Numbered from the stretch's first letter, positions 27,636-37,982 are shown. The stretch: DNA of 64,000 nucleotides from a bacterium (GCA_017480425.1 JAFVAR010000047.1:1-64000); one strand, 5' to 3'. Translations and numbers: made by a program. The notes: generated by a model not told the origin, from the sequence alone.

Positions 27636-28465
27636 TGTCATTGGATTTTATCTTCAAACATGATGATATAGAGCCAAAAGGTGCTATACTGCTTTTTCAC
27701 GGATTAACAGGAAGTCCTTTTGAATTAAAAAAATACGGTCAGTTTTTATTCAAAAACGGATATGATGTTTATGCAGAATGTCTCCCCGGACACGGAGATA
27801 ATTTTGAAGAAATTTATACAATTAAATACCAACAGTGGTTGGATTTTGCGTATTCAAGATTCAAAAATCTAAAATCCGAATATGAGGACGTGTATGTTTC
27901 GGGTCTGTGTTTGGGAGCAGTACTTGCTTTGGCTGTCGGAGAGAAATTTAAAGACGAAGTCAACGGCATAATTTCGCTTTCTACAACACTGTATTTGGAC
28001 GGATGGCGTTTGCCTTGGTACAAATTTTTAATTCCGCTTGCTGCATCAACAATATTGAGGTTCTATTATAATTATCCTGAATGTGAACCGCATGGAATTA
28101 AAAACGAAAAAACAAGAAGTATTGTTAAAAAGCTTCTTGCAAAGGGTGATGTTGGTATGAATGATTTTCCTATGACAGGATTTTATGAACTTTTAAAATT
28201 GTCCGCAGTTGTCAGAAAAAATCTGAAGTCTATTATTACACCAATTTTACTTATACATTCCCTTGAAGATGATTTAACAAGCGTAAAATCTGCAAATGTA
28301 GTATACAAAAACATCTCTTCATCAGATAAAAACTTAATTATTCTAAAAAACAGTTACCATATGGTTTTGTATGATAACGAAAAAGAATTTGTTTTTGATG
28401 AATCCATAAAATTTATTGAAGCGCACTTGAACAAAAAAATTAAAGAGGAGCTTGTACCATGCTAG
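27635..28465 (+). CDS. Alpha/beta hydrolase with Cys nucleophile (Est30/carboxylesterase-like fold)
   Basis: 276 residues. The oxyanion region HGLTGSP (22-28) and overall layout resemble Est30-like carboxylesterases. The nucleophile elbow, however, reads G90-L-C92-L-G94, so the usual Ser is Cys (codon TGT). Asp at 212/213 in HSLEDDLTS and H242 in KNSYHMVLYD complete a likely Cys-His-Asp triad. Cys elbows are known in dienelactone hydrolases and PHA synthases, where they favour thioester or acyl-transfer chemistry. Translationally coupled to the aminotransferase and overlapping the next small membrane gene by seven bases. An acyl-transferase, thioesterase or lactone hydrolase role is possible. 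Confidence 0.8.
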   Translation: MSLDFIFKHDDIEPKGAILLFHGLTGSPFELKKYGQFLFKNGYDVYAECLPGHGDNFEEIYTIKYQQWLDFAYSRFKNLKSEYEDVYVSGLCLGAVLALAVGEKFKDEVNGIISLSTTLYLDGWRLPWYKFLIPLAASTILRFYYNYPECEPHGIKNEKTRSIVKKLLAKGDVGMNDFPMTGFYELLKLSAVVRKNLKSIITPILLIHSLEDDLTSVKSANVVYKNISSSDKNLIILKNSYHMVLYDNEKEFVFDESIKFIEAHLNKKIKEELVPC

Positions 28466-28779
28466 AATGGTTATTCATAACAATATCTGCAATTCTTACC
28501 CTGTTTCTTATTTCCTATAAAACTTATATATGTAAATTGGAGCGTACACCAGCAATTTCTGTTTTTGTTTCGGCAATTACGGGGACCATGCTTTTATATG
28601 TGTTATCAGCAGCCGTCTTAACAGTAACTATAACCGGAATTTTTAATAAATTAATAATACTTTCTTTAGGATTATCTCCGTTTATTATAGGAAAAATGGC
28701 AACTTACGAAAAGGAAAATCTCTATTGTTACATTCAAATCTTAATAATTGTATTTGGAATTATTTATTTGCTATTATAA
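28459..28779 (+). CDS. Small membrane protein of unknown function
   Basis: 106 residues with three or four hydrophobic helices (about 2-22, 33-60, 64-80 and 88-105) and a short Lys/Arg loop after the first. I do not recognise a family. It overlaps the hydrolase gene by seven bases, so it is the third gene of the operon. GAGGAG before the ATG supports translation. It may be a membrane partner or a carrier for the product of the two enzymes; nothing in the sequence shows which. Confidence 0.65.
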   Translation: MLEWLFITISAILTLFLISYKTYICKLERTPAISVFVSAITGTMLLYVLSAAVLTVTITGIFNKLIILSLGLSPFIIGKMATYEKENLYCYIQILIIVFGIIYLLL

Positions 28780-28812
28780 AAAATATAATAAAAAAGAAAG
28801 AAAAAACGAGAG

Positions 28813-29556
28813 ATGCTTAAAAGATTAATATCAATATTTTTATTATTGATTATGATAACCTCCCCTGTTATAGCAGAAGAGAACATAAAAATAATTTCAG
28901 AAATTACACATGATTTCAACCTTTCAGCTAAACCGGAATATGTTGTATTAAGAACAAAAGAAGATATAAACTTAGAAGACGGCACTATTATTCCGCAAAA
29001 TACTCTTTTAACAGCAGAAGTAATGGAAGCGCAAAAAGAACGCAGGTGGCATAAAAGCGGTTTTATTGTTTGTAAATTAAATACATATTTAGTAAATGAA
29101 GAAAGCGAAACTGTTGATATTTCTGATAAAAATATATACTTGATTGCAAAAAAATATGAAGCTGTAAATAAAAAAGATGCAGCCATTCTGACGTCAGAAC
29201 TCGTACTTACACAAGCCGCATCAATAGTCGGTTCTTGTTTTATAATTTTTGCCCCTGTTGATATTGTATACTTTTTTACCAAAGGTGCAATTACCAAAGA
29301 AAAAGACCCGAATTGGTTCAAATCCGGTGTTTCATGTGCATATGATAACTCTATATGCTGGTTTTGGCTAAAAGGTAAGCCTATAGATTTAAAAGAAAAT
29401 GACTCAGTTAAACTTAAGAGTGTAAAAGAAAAAAGAGCATTAAAATTAACAAAACAAATCGAAAAAAGAAATGCCAAACAAGCAATAAAAGATAAAAAGA
29501 AACAAGCAAAATTAGAACAAAAACAAATTAAGAAAAAGGCAAAAGCAAAAATTTAA
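28813..29556 (+). CDS. Secreted/periplasmic protein of unknown function with Lys-rich tail
   Basis: 247 residues with a signal peptide (MLKRLISIFLLLIMITSPVI, cleavage near AEE). The middle includes EDGTIIPQNTLLTAEVMEAQ, a small beta-barrel-like segment seen in proteins with an SH3-like or TrbI-like domain. A hydrophobic stretch IVGSCFIIFAPVDIVYFF (about 139-156) may be a membrane helix or hairpin. The last 40 residues are almost all Lys, Gln, Ala and Glu and would form a charged helix. It lies 33 bp after the small membrane gene. An opposite-strand frame (28764-29477) is a shadow. No family recognised. Confidence 0.65.
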   Translation: MLKRLISIFLLLIMITSPVIAEENIKIISEITHDFNLSAKPEYVVLRTKEDINLEDGTIIPQNTLLTAEVMEAQKERRWHKSGFIVCKLNTYLVNEESETVDISDKNIYLIAKKYEAVNKKDAAILTSELVLTQAASIVGSCFIIFAPVDIVYFFTKGAITKEKDPNWFKSGVSCAYDNSICWFWLKGKPIDLKENDSVKLKSVKEKRALKLTKQIEKRNAKQAIKDKKKQAKLEQKQIKKKAKAKI

Positions 29557-29560
29557 CAAT

Positions 29561-30214
29561 TTATTTTTTCGAAAGTTCGCTATAAGAAGATTTTAAAATT
29601 CCAAAAGCCCATTTTGCAATAATAATACCACCAACAAGCCCGATTACGGAATCTAAAAATACCAAATTAAAATACTTACCTGCACACAGCGCACCGATTG
29701 CTAAAACCGAAGTTAACACATCCGATGCTATATGAAGATAAGCCGCTTTAAAGTTCAAATTTTCTTCATGATTATGGTGATGATGTTCGTCTCCGCAATG
29801 GTGACATTTGTGATTATGAAACGGATTATTACCGCCCATAATAAGCATACATAAAAGATTTACACCCAATCCTATTATCGCAACCAAGATTGCCTCTTCG
29901 AATGATATTCCAAGCGGTTTAAAAAATCTTTCAACCGACTCATAAATTACACCTAAAGCAGTCACACCAAGAAGAATAGCACTGACTCCTCCTCCTAAAG
30001 CATTGAGTTTATGCTCCTGTTCTTGAAATCTTGATACCAAAATACATACTATTAATGTTATAAGAAACGCAACCGCATGAGTTCCCATATGAAAACCATC
30101 TGCAGTCAAACCCATAGAATGAGTCATTATGCCATAGTATATCTCAGCAACCATCATTGCAATTGTTACAATTAAAACAGCTATAGTTCGTTTTCTTAAA
30201 ACCGTATTGTTCAT
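29561..30214 (-). CDS. Cation diffusion facilitator, DmeF/CzcD-like, lacking the C-terminal cytosolic domain
   Basis: 217 residues from ATG 30214. Six membrane helices with metal-site residues in helix 2 (GLTADGFHMGTHAVAF) and helix 5 (AAYLHIASDVLTSVL). A His/Cys-rich loop HNHKCHHCGDEHHHHNHEEN lies between helices 4 and 5, as in DmeF-type Co/Ni and ZnT-type Zn exporters. It ends ILKSSYSELSKK right after helix 6, so the usual 80-100 residue cytosolic dimerisation domain is absent. It is convergent with the previous gene, with only four bases between stops. Metal choice (Zn, Co or Ni) cannot be decided. Confidence 0.8.
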   Translation of the reverse strand: MNNTVLRKRTIAVLIVTIAMMVAEIYYGIMTHSMGLTADGFHMGTHAVAFLITLIVCILVSRFQEQEHKLNALGGGVSAILLGVTALGVIYESVERFFKPLGISFEEAILVAIIGLGVNLLCMLIMGGNNPFHNHKCHHCGDEHHHHNHEENLNFKAAYLHIASDVLTSVLAIGALCAGKYFNLVFLDSVIGLVGGIIIAKWAFGILKSSYSELSKK

Positions 30215-30261
30215 CTCTCTTACAACATAAACCAAAAAAGGAATATTCTCAATAAAAGATT

Positions 30262-30567
30262 CTATTTACTCTCCACTATATAACTCCAAATCGGATTTAA
30301 ATCACAATCCAAGAGACAAATATATGAAATTCTTTGTTTGCGGCATTTTTGGGCCTTCAAATCGCCATATCCGTATGCTATATAAGGAATAAAATTGCTG
30401 CCTACTTCTTGAGCATATTGTTCAACATGTTCCTTTTTAACAGTTATTTTTACATTTTCCTTATTGCACCTTTCACCATATTGTTTTGCAGCAAAATCCG
30501 AATACTCAGATGCCGTTGATGACAATACTGTTAAACAAAAAACTAAAGCTAATAAAACTCTCTTCAT
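30262..30567 (-). CDS. Small secreted protein of unknown function
   Basis: 101 residues with a signal peptide (MKRVLLALVFCLTVLSSTAS, cleaved near residue 20). The mature part is about 80 residues with three Cys (C34, C79 and C90 by frame position), one pair of which may form a disulfide. I see no known domain. It ends 47 bp before the metal exporter gene and could be co-transcribed. No Shine-Dalgarno sequence is present; an extended -10 box ends six bases before the ATG, so the mRNA may be leaderless. Confidence 0.6.
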   Translation of the reverse strand: MKRVLLALVFCLTVLSSTASEYSDFAAKQYGERCNKENVKITVKKEHVEQYAQEVGSNFIPYIAYGYGDLKAQKCRKQRISYICLLDCDLNPIWSYIVESK

Positions 30568-30582
30568 ACAACCATATTAACA
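30568..30582 (-). promoter_or_regulatory. Extended -10 promoter abutting the start codon (leaderless candidate)
   Basis: On the minus strand TGTTAATAT (30582-30574) is followed by GGTTGT and then the ATG at 30567. No Shine-Dalgarno and no good -35 box. Confidence 0.5.
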
Positions 30583-30617
30583 CAATCTGAAAAATATTCT
30601 ACTTTATAACCTGATGA

Positions 30618-30646
30618 TTTAAATAATCCGGATTTTGTGTTAGACT
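30618..30646 (+). promoter_or_regulatory. thrS promoter
   Basis: TTTAAA (30618-30623), 17-base spacer, extended -10 TG-T-TAGACT (30638-30646). This predicts a transcript with a leader of about 104 bases before the thrS start. Confidence 0.45.
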
Positions 30647-30654
30647 GTTAGGGT

Positions 30655-30756
30655 TAGTTAGAGGGATCCGCCTCATAGGGGTAAATGTAATTGACCGGTA
30701 GATGTGACTACTAATTAAAGGCAAATATTTACCCAAAAGGATAGAAAGAGGAAAAG
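30655..30756 (+). promoter_or_regulatory. Structured thrS 5' leader, possible autoregulatory element
   Basis: Two hairpins can be drawn. A short one has GAGG 30661-30664 pairing with CCTC 30671-30674. A long interrupted one has GGGTAAATGT 30679-30688 with ATATTTACCC 30725-30734, then AATT 30689-30692 with AATT 30713-30716, then GGTAG 30697-30701 with CTACT 30708-30712. The apical loop contains UGU, an anticodon for Thr. GAGG at 30748-30751 is the ribosome site. It has no T-box bulge sequence and no terminator, so control by translation is more likely, as for E. coli thrS; this is inference. Confidence 0.45.
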
Positions 30757-32550
30757 ATGGAAAAAAACAATGAAACTTTGAGAACGCTCAGGCACTCTTG
30801 TTCTCACATTATGGCACAAGCCGTACAAAAGCTGTTCCCACAAGCAAAGTTAGCTATCGGGCCGGCAACTGATGACGGGTTTTATTATGATTTCGATTTA
30901 ACAGACGGGTACGCATTTACTCAGGATGATTTAGTTAAAATCGAAGAAGAAATGAAAAATATCATTAAAGAAAACCTTACATTTGAAAAATACTATGTAG
31001 AAGACGTTGATGCAAAAATTGCTGAATTTAAATCAGAAGGCGAAATTTACAAAGCCGAATTACTTGAAGAACACAGGAATGACAAGCCTACACTTTATTT
31101 AACAAAAGATAAAGATGGTAACGTATTATTTAATGACCTTTGCGCAGGGCCACACATTCCTAATACATCATATATAAAAGGTAACGCTATCAAGTTACTA
31201 AAAGTAGCCGGTGCCTACTGGCGCGGTAACGAAAAAAACAAAATGCTTCAAAGAATTTATGCAACTGCTTACTGGAATAAAGAAGATTTGCAGGCTTATT
31301 TAACATTCTTAGAAGAAGCCGAAAAACGTGACCACAGAAAACTTGGTAAACAATTAGACTTGTTCTCAACTCGTGAAGAAATGGGCGGAGGTCTTGTATT
31401 GTGGCATCCAAACTTGGCTTGCGTTCGTGAACAAATCGAAAACTACTGGAGAGAAGAACACAGAAAAAGAGGATATGTAATTGTTAATACTCCTCAAATC
31501 GCAAAATCTACTCTCTGGGAAATTTCAGGTCACATGGACCACTACAAAGAAAATATGTTCTTTGTGCAAAAGGATGAAGACAGTGATGACCAATACGTTG
31601 TTAAACCGATGAACTGTCCGTTCCACATATTGATTTATCAAGCAAACAGATATTCTTATCGTTCACTGCCTTTAAGAATGGCTGAACTCGGAACAGTTTA
31701 TCGCAAAGAAAAATCAGGTGCTCTATCAGGTTTAACCCGTGTTCAAGGTTTCACTCAAGATGATGCGCATATTTTCTGTACACCTGAACAATTGGTTGAT
31801 GAAATTAACGCAATTATCGACTTTGTTGCAGATACAATGGCAATATTTAATATGGAATTTGAAGTTGAACTTTCTACCCGTCCTGAAAGCTTTGTTGGTG
31901 AAATCGAAAACTGGAATAAAGCTGAAGCAGGTTTAAAAGAAGCAATGGAAAGACGCGGAATGAAATACGATATCAACGAAGGTGACGGCGCATTCTACGG
32001 TCCGAAAATTGACTTCAAAGTTAAAGATGCTATCGGAAGGACTTGGCAATGTGCTACTATTCAGCTTGACTTCAATCTTCCTGCAAGATTTGACATCAAG
32101 TATCAGGATAAAGACGGCAGCATGAAAACACCTCTTATGCTTCACCGTGTAATTTTTGGTTCTATGGAAAGATTCCATGGCATTTTGATTGAACACTATG
32201 CAGGCGCATTCCCTGCTTGGCTTGCTCCTACTCAGGTTGCAATTGTTCCGATTTCCAACGAAAAACACGTTGATTTTGCAGAACAAGTTTATAAGAAAAT
32301 GCGCATGGAAGGCATAAGAGTTAACCTCGATGACCGTTCAGAATCAATGAATTACAAAATCCGTGAATCTTTACAAGACAAAAAGATAAATTATGTCTGT
32401 GTAATCGGTGATAAAGAAATTGAAACAAATTCTGTAGCCGTAAGAGCAAGAGGTATCGGACAAGTAGGTACAATGAGTGTTGATGAATTTATTTCTAAAC
32501 TAAAAGAAGAAATAAAATCACGTGCCAATTCATCATTTGCAAAAGCTTAA
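30757..32550 (+). CDS. thrS: Threonyl-tRNA synthetase (no TGS domain)
   Basis: 597 residues; charges tRNA-Thr. It begins directly in the editing domain: the HxxxH motif is H13-SCS-H17 and the partner site is FNDLCAGPHIPNT. The N-terminal TGS domain of E. coli-type enzymes (about 60 residues) is missing, as in cyanobacterial enzymes. The class II core follows, with the Zn ligand Cys in MNCPFHILIYQ, motif 2 near RMAELGTVYRKEKSGAL and motif 3 near LHRVIFGSMERF. The anticodon-binding domain is at the C-terminus. Structured leader upstream, strong terminator downstream: a single-gene unit. Confidence 0.97.
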   Translation: MEKNNETLRTLRHSCSHIMAQAVQKLFPQAKLAIGPATDDGFYYDFDLTDGYAFTQDDLVKIEEEMKNIIKENLTFEKYYVEDVDAKIAEFKSEGEIYKAELLEEHRNDKPTLYLTKDKDGNVLFNDLCAGPHIPNTSYIKGNAIKLLKVAGAYWRGNEKNKMLQRIYATAYWNKEDLQAYLTFLEEAEKRDHRKLGKQLDLFSTREEMGGGLVLWHPNLACVREQIENYWREEHRKRGYVIVNTPQIAKSTLWEISGHMDHYKENMFFVQKDEDSDDQYVVKPMNCPFHILIYQANRYSYRSLPLRMAELGTVYRKEKSGALSGLTRVQGFTQDDAHIFCTPEQLVDEINAIIDFVADTMAIFNMEFEVELSTRPESFVGEIENWNKAEAGLKEAMERRGMKYDINEGDGAFYGPKIDFKVKDAIGRTWQCATIQLDFNLPARFDIKYQDKDGSMKTPLMLHRVIFGSMERFHGILIEHYAGAFPAWLAPTQVAIVPISNEKHVDFAEQVYKKMRMEGIRVNLDDRSESMNYKIRESLQDKKINYVCVIGDKEIETNSVAVRARGIGQVGTMSVDEFISKLKEEIKSRANSSFAKA

Positions 32551-32570
32551 GATGATATAAAATACATTAA

Positions 32571-32601
32571 AAAAACGTCCTTGTTCTAAGGACGTTTTTT
32601 T
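32571..32601 (+). terminator. Rho-independent terminator of thrS
   Basis: AAAAACGTCCTT (32571-32582) pairs with AAGGACGTTTTT (32588-32599) around a GTTCT loop, followed by T residues. Confidence 0.92.
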
Positions 32602-32665
32602 AATAGCAAATTTTATTTTTATGCTTTTTTATATATATGTCATCAGTCGGAATAAGGAGATTTGA

Positions 32666-34526
<1,861 letters not shown>

Positions 34527-34571
34527 TTATATTATCAGAAACTTATAAGACATTCAAAGCAAAATATAATA

Positions 34572-35366
34572 TTAAACTTTAACTGCTTTTACATCCAAAT
34601 TATATTCTAAAATTGTTTCAGGTTGTTTTATTTTATCAGCCCAAGTTGTTTGAATATCACAAATTTCAGCATCATCTTTCATTATTTTATGTACATAAGT
34701 ATTATCGATATTCGTTTTATAAGTTGAACAAACCAAAATATCATCCAAAAATGATTCTTTATTAAATCTTATGCTTAAATTTTTAAGTGTTTTTGCTTTC
34801 TTAAAGTCACTCGGTGCAGTAGCTTCCGCCATATTAATATAGCTTTTATTATTAACATGATTATTAAAATCAATATCTGAAAGGTTATTTTTATGCTTTA
34901 TTTCAACAACTTTTTCTACAGTTTCGGCTAAAATGAATTTCTTATGCGCACCAAGAGGCATTTCCGGACAAACAACAAATTTTTGAGCAATTTCATCAGT
35001 TTTAACCGGACGTTTTGAATTTTCATCCAGTATAAACCAACAGCTGTTACCTTGCGCAAAAACTCTGTCTTTATAAAACAATTTATAATCCGCATAAATT
35101 TTGAGTTTTGTAACTTCAGATATCCAAATTTCAACTTTTATTTCTTCTGACCAATAAGGAAGATTCTCTAAAAACTCAATATTGAATTCTCCAACAACCC
35201 AGATTAAATGCTTTGGAAACAAATCATATGCTGCAACTCTCTTTGTTGCACAAAATCTTGCAAACGCATCTTGGAGATACATAATAGCAGAAATCGGGCG
35301 AAGTCTGTACTCATTCATATCCATATTATCCAGAATAACACTATAACTGTGAAAATATTTATCCAT
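34572..35366 (-). CDS. Acyl-ACP thioesterase (FatA/FatB-like, PF01643 type)
   Basis: 264 residues from ATG 35366 (MDKYFHSYSVIL), four bases after the stop of the gene upstream. Double hot-dog fold enzyme that releases fatty acids from acyl carrier protein. The N-terminal hot-dog has LRPISAIMYLQDAFARFC and LIWVVGEFNIEFLENLPYWSEE-like segments. The second has the catalytic region DIDFNNHVNNKSYINMA, with Asn and His in the family's N-x-H-V-N arrangement. Bacterial members help remodel lipids in gut anaerobes. It sits with a SnoaL-like protein and an acetyltransferase in a three-gene minus-strand unit. Confidence 0.85.
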   Translation of the reverse strand: MDKYFHSYSVILDNMDMNEYRLRPISAIMYLQDAFARFCATKRVAAYDLFPKHLIWVVGEFNIEFLENLPYWSEEIKVEIWISEVTKLKIYADYKLFYKDRVFAQGNSCWFILDENSKRPVKTDEIAQKFVVCPEMPLGAHKKFILAETVEKVVEIKHKNNLSDIDFNNHVNNKSYINMAEATAPSDFKKAKTLKNLSIRFNKESFLDDILVCSTYKTNIDNTYVHKIMKDDAEICDIQTTWADKIKQPETILEYNLDVKAVKV

Positions 35367-35370
35367 AACC

Positions 35371-35790
35371 TTACTCCAATGCGCCAATACCACGCAAAAT
35401 ACCTATCATGCCTTCGGCTGCAATATCATTCACAACCTTACCTTCATTATTAAAATAATAAAAATTCATAACACAAACAGAAATTTTTCTGCCTGTTGGT
35501 TTAATTCCCATAAATTCCCCATCATGCGTTCCTGTTAATTCCCACTTTACGGCAACTTTATCAACATCAGCAACAATATCCCGAATTTTCCATTTAACAT
35601 CGGAAAATCCTTTTCTCATCCAATGAACAACCGACAAATAACCATTTCCGCCATAAAGAGGCTCAGGATTTGCAGGCGTATAAAACGGAGCATCAGGTGC
35701 GACAAGAAAATCAGCCAATTCTTCATCTGCAGTGTTTATCATCGTTTCAAATTTAAACATAAGTTCTTTATTACGTTCGATTAAATTCAT
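35371..35790 (-). CDS. SnoaL-like / NTF2-like protein
   Basis: 139 residues of the cone-shaped NTF2-like fold: two N-terminal helices, then LVAPDAPFYTPANPEPLYGG, the helix YLSVVHWMRKGFSDVKW, and three long strands with VAVKWELTGTHDGEFMGI and PTGRKISVCVMNFYYF. This matches SnoaL / ester cyclase-like proteins, many of which act as small-molecule isomerases or have no known activity. SD AGAGGA before the ATG. Close spacing to the thioesterase suggests co-expression. The substrate is unknown. Confidence 0.78.
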   Translation of the reverse strand: MNLIERNKELMFKFETMINTADEELADFLVAPDAPFYTPANPEPLYGGNGYLSVVHWMRKGFSDVKWKIRDIVADVDKVAVKWELTGTHDGEFMGIKPTGRKISVCVMNFYYFNNEGKVVNDIAAEGMIGILRGIGALE

Positions 35791-35808
35791 ATTTTTCCTC
35801 TGCTATAT

Positions 35809-36384
35809 TTAGCTTGCCTTAACTTTTCTTATTACTTTTGCAGGAACTCCTGCTACAATAGTATTTTGCGGAACATCTTTTGTAACAACCGCATTGGCAC
35901 CGATGATTGCGCCGTCCCCGACTGTAACACCGGCAAGTATTGTTGCATTTGAACCTATCCAAACATTATTTCCTATTTTTATAGGTTTCGGGTATATATT
36001 CTGCCTTTTACTCGGCTTCTCATCGTGATTTAACGTTGCAAGCGTAACATTATGACCGATAAGAACACCATCCCCAATTGTTATTCCGCCTTGGTCTTGA
36101 AATTTGCAGCATGCGTTTATAAAAACATTTTTTCCAACAGTTATATTTTTACCGCAATCAGTATAAAAAGGGGGAAACAGCCTAAACGATTCATCAGTTT
36201 TTTTTCCTGTTAATTCGGAAAATAATTCAACAATTTCTTCAGGAGTATGATATTTATTATTTATCTCCATAGTAATTTTAATAGCTTCTTGACTTAATTC
36301 ATTAAATAACCTTAACATATCGCCTTTGACAACATTTCCGGCTTTCATGCATTCAAAAAACTTTGTTAAATCAGATTGCTGCAT
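35809..36384 (-). CDS. Sugar O-acetyltransferase (LacA/Maa, hexapeptide-repeat family)
   Basis: 191 residues, the standard length for maltose or galactoside acetyltransferases. A helical N-terminal Mac domain is followed by a left-handed beta-helix of hexapeptide repeats: [57 protein letters not shown]. The catalytic His is in [14 protein letters not shown]. It transfers acetyl from acetyl-CoA to a sugar hydroxyl in the cytosol. First gene of the unit, with AGGAGAG before the ATG. An apparent frame on the other strand is a shadow. Confidence 0.88.
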   Translation of the reverse strand: MQQSDLTKFFECMKAGNVVKGDMLRLFNELSQEAIKITMEINNKYHTPEEIVELFSELTGKKTDESFRLFPPFYTDCGKNITVGKNVFINACCKFQDQGGITIGDGVLIGHNVTLATLNHDEKPSKRQNIYPKPIKIGNNVWIGSNATILAGVTVGDGAIIGANAVVTKDVPQNTIVAGVPAKVIRKVKAS

Positions 36385-36523
36385 ATTTAGCTCTCCTAAA
36401 AACTCAACCTGCCAATGGTTTTATATTATCATAAAAAAAATTTCAAAATCAGCTATATGTGCTAAACGTGATATTTTGTACTATAATAACTATTACAAAT
36501 TTGTATTTAGGAAGTGATATGTG

Positions 36524-37447
36524 ATGAATTTAGACCGAAAGAAAAGATTTGCTGCAGGATTATCTATAAGCTCAAATATCGTTTTAACTTTTTTAAAAAT
36601 AATTGCCGGTATTTTATCAGGCAGCCTTAGTATAATATCCGAGGCAATACACTCAGTTAGTGATTTTATGGCATCTATATTAACATTTTTTTCTGTTGTT
36701 AAATCTTCTCAACCGGCCGATGCCGACCACCCGTACGGACACGGAAAATATGAAGATATGGCAGGATTTCTGGAAGGTATTCTAATAATTTTTGCTTCAG
36801 TTTTTATTATTTATAAAGCCGCAAAAAAAATCATTTTCGGTCTTCCTTTTGAATCAGAGAATGATATCGGAATTGCAGTCATGCTAATTGCTGTTATAAT
36901 GAATTTTTTTGTGAGCAAATTTTTATTTACAACCGCCAAAGAATCAAACTCTGTTTCTCTATACGCAGACGGAGAACACTTGAGGACAGATGTCTACTCT
37001 TCTCTTGGAGTGTTAATAGGACTTGTTTTAATAAAAATCACAGGACACACAATTTTAGACCCTGTTATTGCTATTTTGGTTGCAGTTTTAATTTATAATG
37101 CAGGATATTCTATTTCCAAAAAATCGCTAATGAGACTGTTGGACTATTCCCTTCCTGATTCGGACATAGAAAAAATCAAATCAATAATCACAAGCTACGA
37201 AAATGTAAAACTCAAAAAAGACAGTATAAAAGCTCGTCAAATAGGACCATCTGAGGATATTGACTTTATTTTGCAATTTCCGGAAGATACTTCAATATGT
37301 GAATGCCACAAAATATGCGAAAAAATTGAAAAACAAATTCGCTCTGTTTATATAGGAGCAACTATTTCAATACACTCAGAGCCTATTTGCTACAAAAAAA
37401 ATTGTCAGAATCATTGTCCGGCGCATAATAAAGTCTGTTCAAAATAA
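36524..37447 (+). CDS. Cation diffusion facilitator (FieF/MntE-like)
   Basis: 307 residues from ATG 36524; GTG 36521 is directly before it and equally possible with AGGAAG upstream. Six membrane helices with metal-site residues in helix 2 (SIISEAIHSVSDFMAS) and helix 5 (SLYADGEHLRTDVYSS), DADHPYGHGKYED in the loop, and a full C-terminal cytosolic ferredoxin-like domain. The end is unusual: CYKKNCQNHCPAHNKVC has four Cys and two His, a likely extra metal site. Zn, Fe or Mn export is possible. Unlike the other CDF gene in the window it keeps its C-terminal domain. Confidence 0.88.
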   Translation: MNLDRKKRFAAGLSISSNIVLTFLKIIAGILSGSLSIISEAIHSVSDFMASILTFFSVVKSSQPADADHPYGHGKYEDMAGFLEGILIIFASVFIIYKAAKKIIFGLPFESENDIGIAVMLIAVIMNFFVSKFLFTTAKESNSVSLYADGEHLRTDVYSSLGVLIGLVLIKITGHTILDPVIAILVAVLIYNAGYSISKKSLMRLLDYSLPDSDIEKIKSIITSYENVKLKKDSIKARQIGPSEDIDFILQFPEDTSICECHKICEKIEKQIRSVYIGATISIHSEPICYKKNCQNHCPAHNKVCSK

Positions 37448-37488
37448 AAAATAAACCTCTATACATTTTAAACAGAGGTTTATTTTTT
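37446..37488. terminator. Bidirectional terminator
   Basis: AAAAAATAAACCTCT (37446-37460) pairs with AGAGGTTTATTTTTT (37474-37488), with A and T tracts on both sides, between convergent genes. Confidence 0.88.
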
Positions 37489-37507
37489 ACATTTTTTATT
37501 GTTTGAA

Positions 37508-37930
37508 TTAAACATTAGCAGGTTGCTGTTCCTGTTGATTTTCAGCCTTTTTTTGAGGAACAAGCATAGAAACTACAGGATATTTTCTTGAAATAACTTC
37601 TTGGTCGTTATCATAAACAATGAAAGTTAAACTATCAATACTGTAGTCCATAACAACTTTAAGATCTTGTGCATAAGCATTGTATACAAAGTCTTCATTC
37701 GGAATATTAACTGTCAATTCACCTACAGAAATTTCATTTCCGGTAGGGGTTTTGACTTTAACTGCCAATTTATGTTCGCCGACAGACCAATTTGGACCGC
37801 ACATAATAGCCATATCGAATTTAAATTCGGCAGGCATAACAACAGTTGAAAATTTGTCATAAATGTTTATACAACTCAATTTATTGTTTTTAAAAGTTAT
37901 GTTTTCCGCTAATACTAAATATTGTGACAT
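37508..37930 (-). CDS. Small protein of unknown function (DUF6941-like)
   Basis: 140 residues from ATG 37930 (MSQYLVLAENIT), preceded by AAGGAG. The sequence is all beta: NNKLSCINIYDKFSTVVMPA, then FDMAIMCGPNW and alternating strands, ending in a Gln/Pro-rich tail. This resembles the DUF6941 group of small cytosolic proteins of unknown role, which I know only as a name; the match is by impression. No signal peptide. It is the downstream neighbour of a lytic transglycosylase, 52 bp away, in the same direction. Confidence 0.65.
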   Translation of the reverse strand: MSQYLVLAENITFKNNKLSCINIYDKFSTVVMPAEFKFDMAIMCGPNWSVGEHKLAVKVKTPTGNEISVGELTVNIPNEDFVYNAYAQDLKVVMDYSIDSLTFIVYDNDQEVISRKYPVVSMLVPQKKAENQQEQQPANV

Positions 37931-37982
37931 AATTTTACTCCTTCTTTTTACTGCAAACACATGTATATTCTATCACAAATAA

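Noticed and set aside
28764-29477. 237-residue frame on the minus strand
   Set aside because: Opposite a signal-peptide-bearing gene in a consistent operon; its composition (Ser/Phe-rich) is that of a shadow frame.
30600-30756. T-box riboswitch upstream of thrS
   Set aside because: The leader lacks the conserved T-box bulge sequence, the specifier-loop layout and any terminator/antiterminator before the gene.
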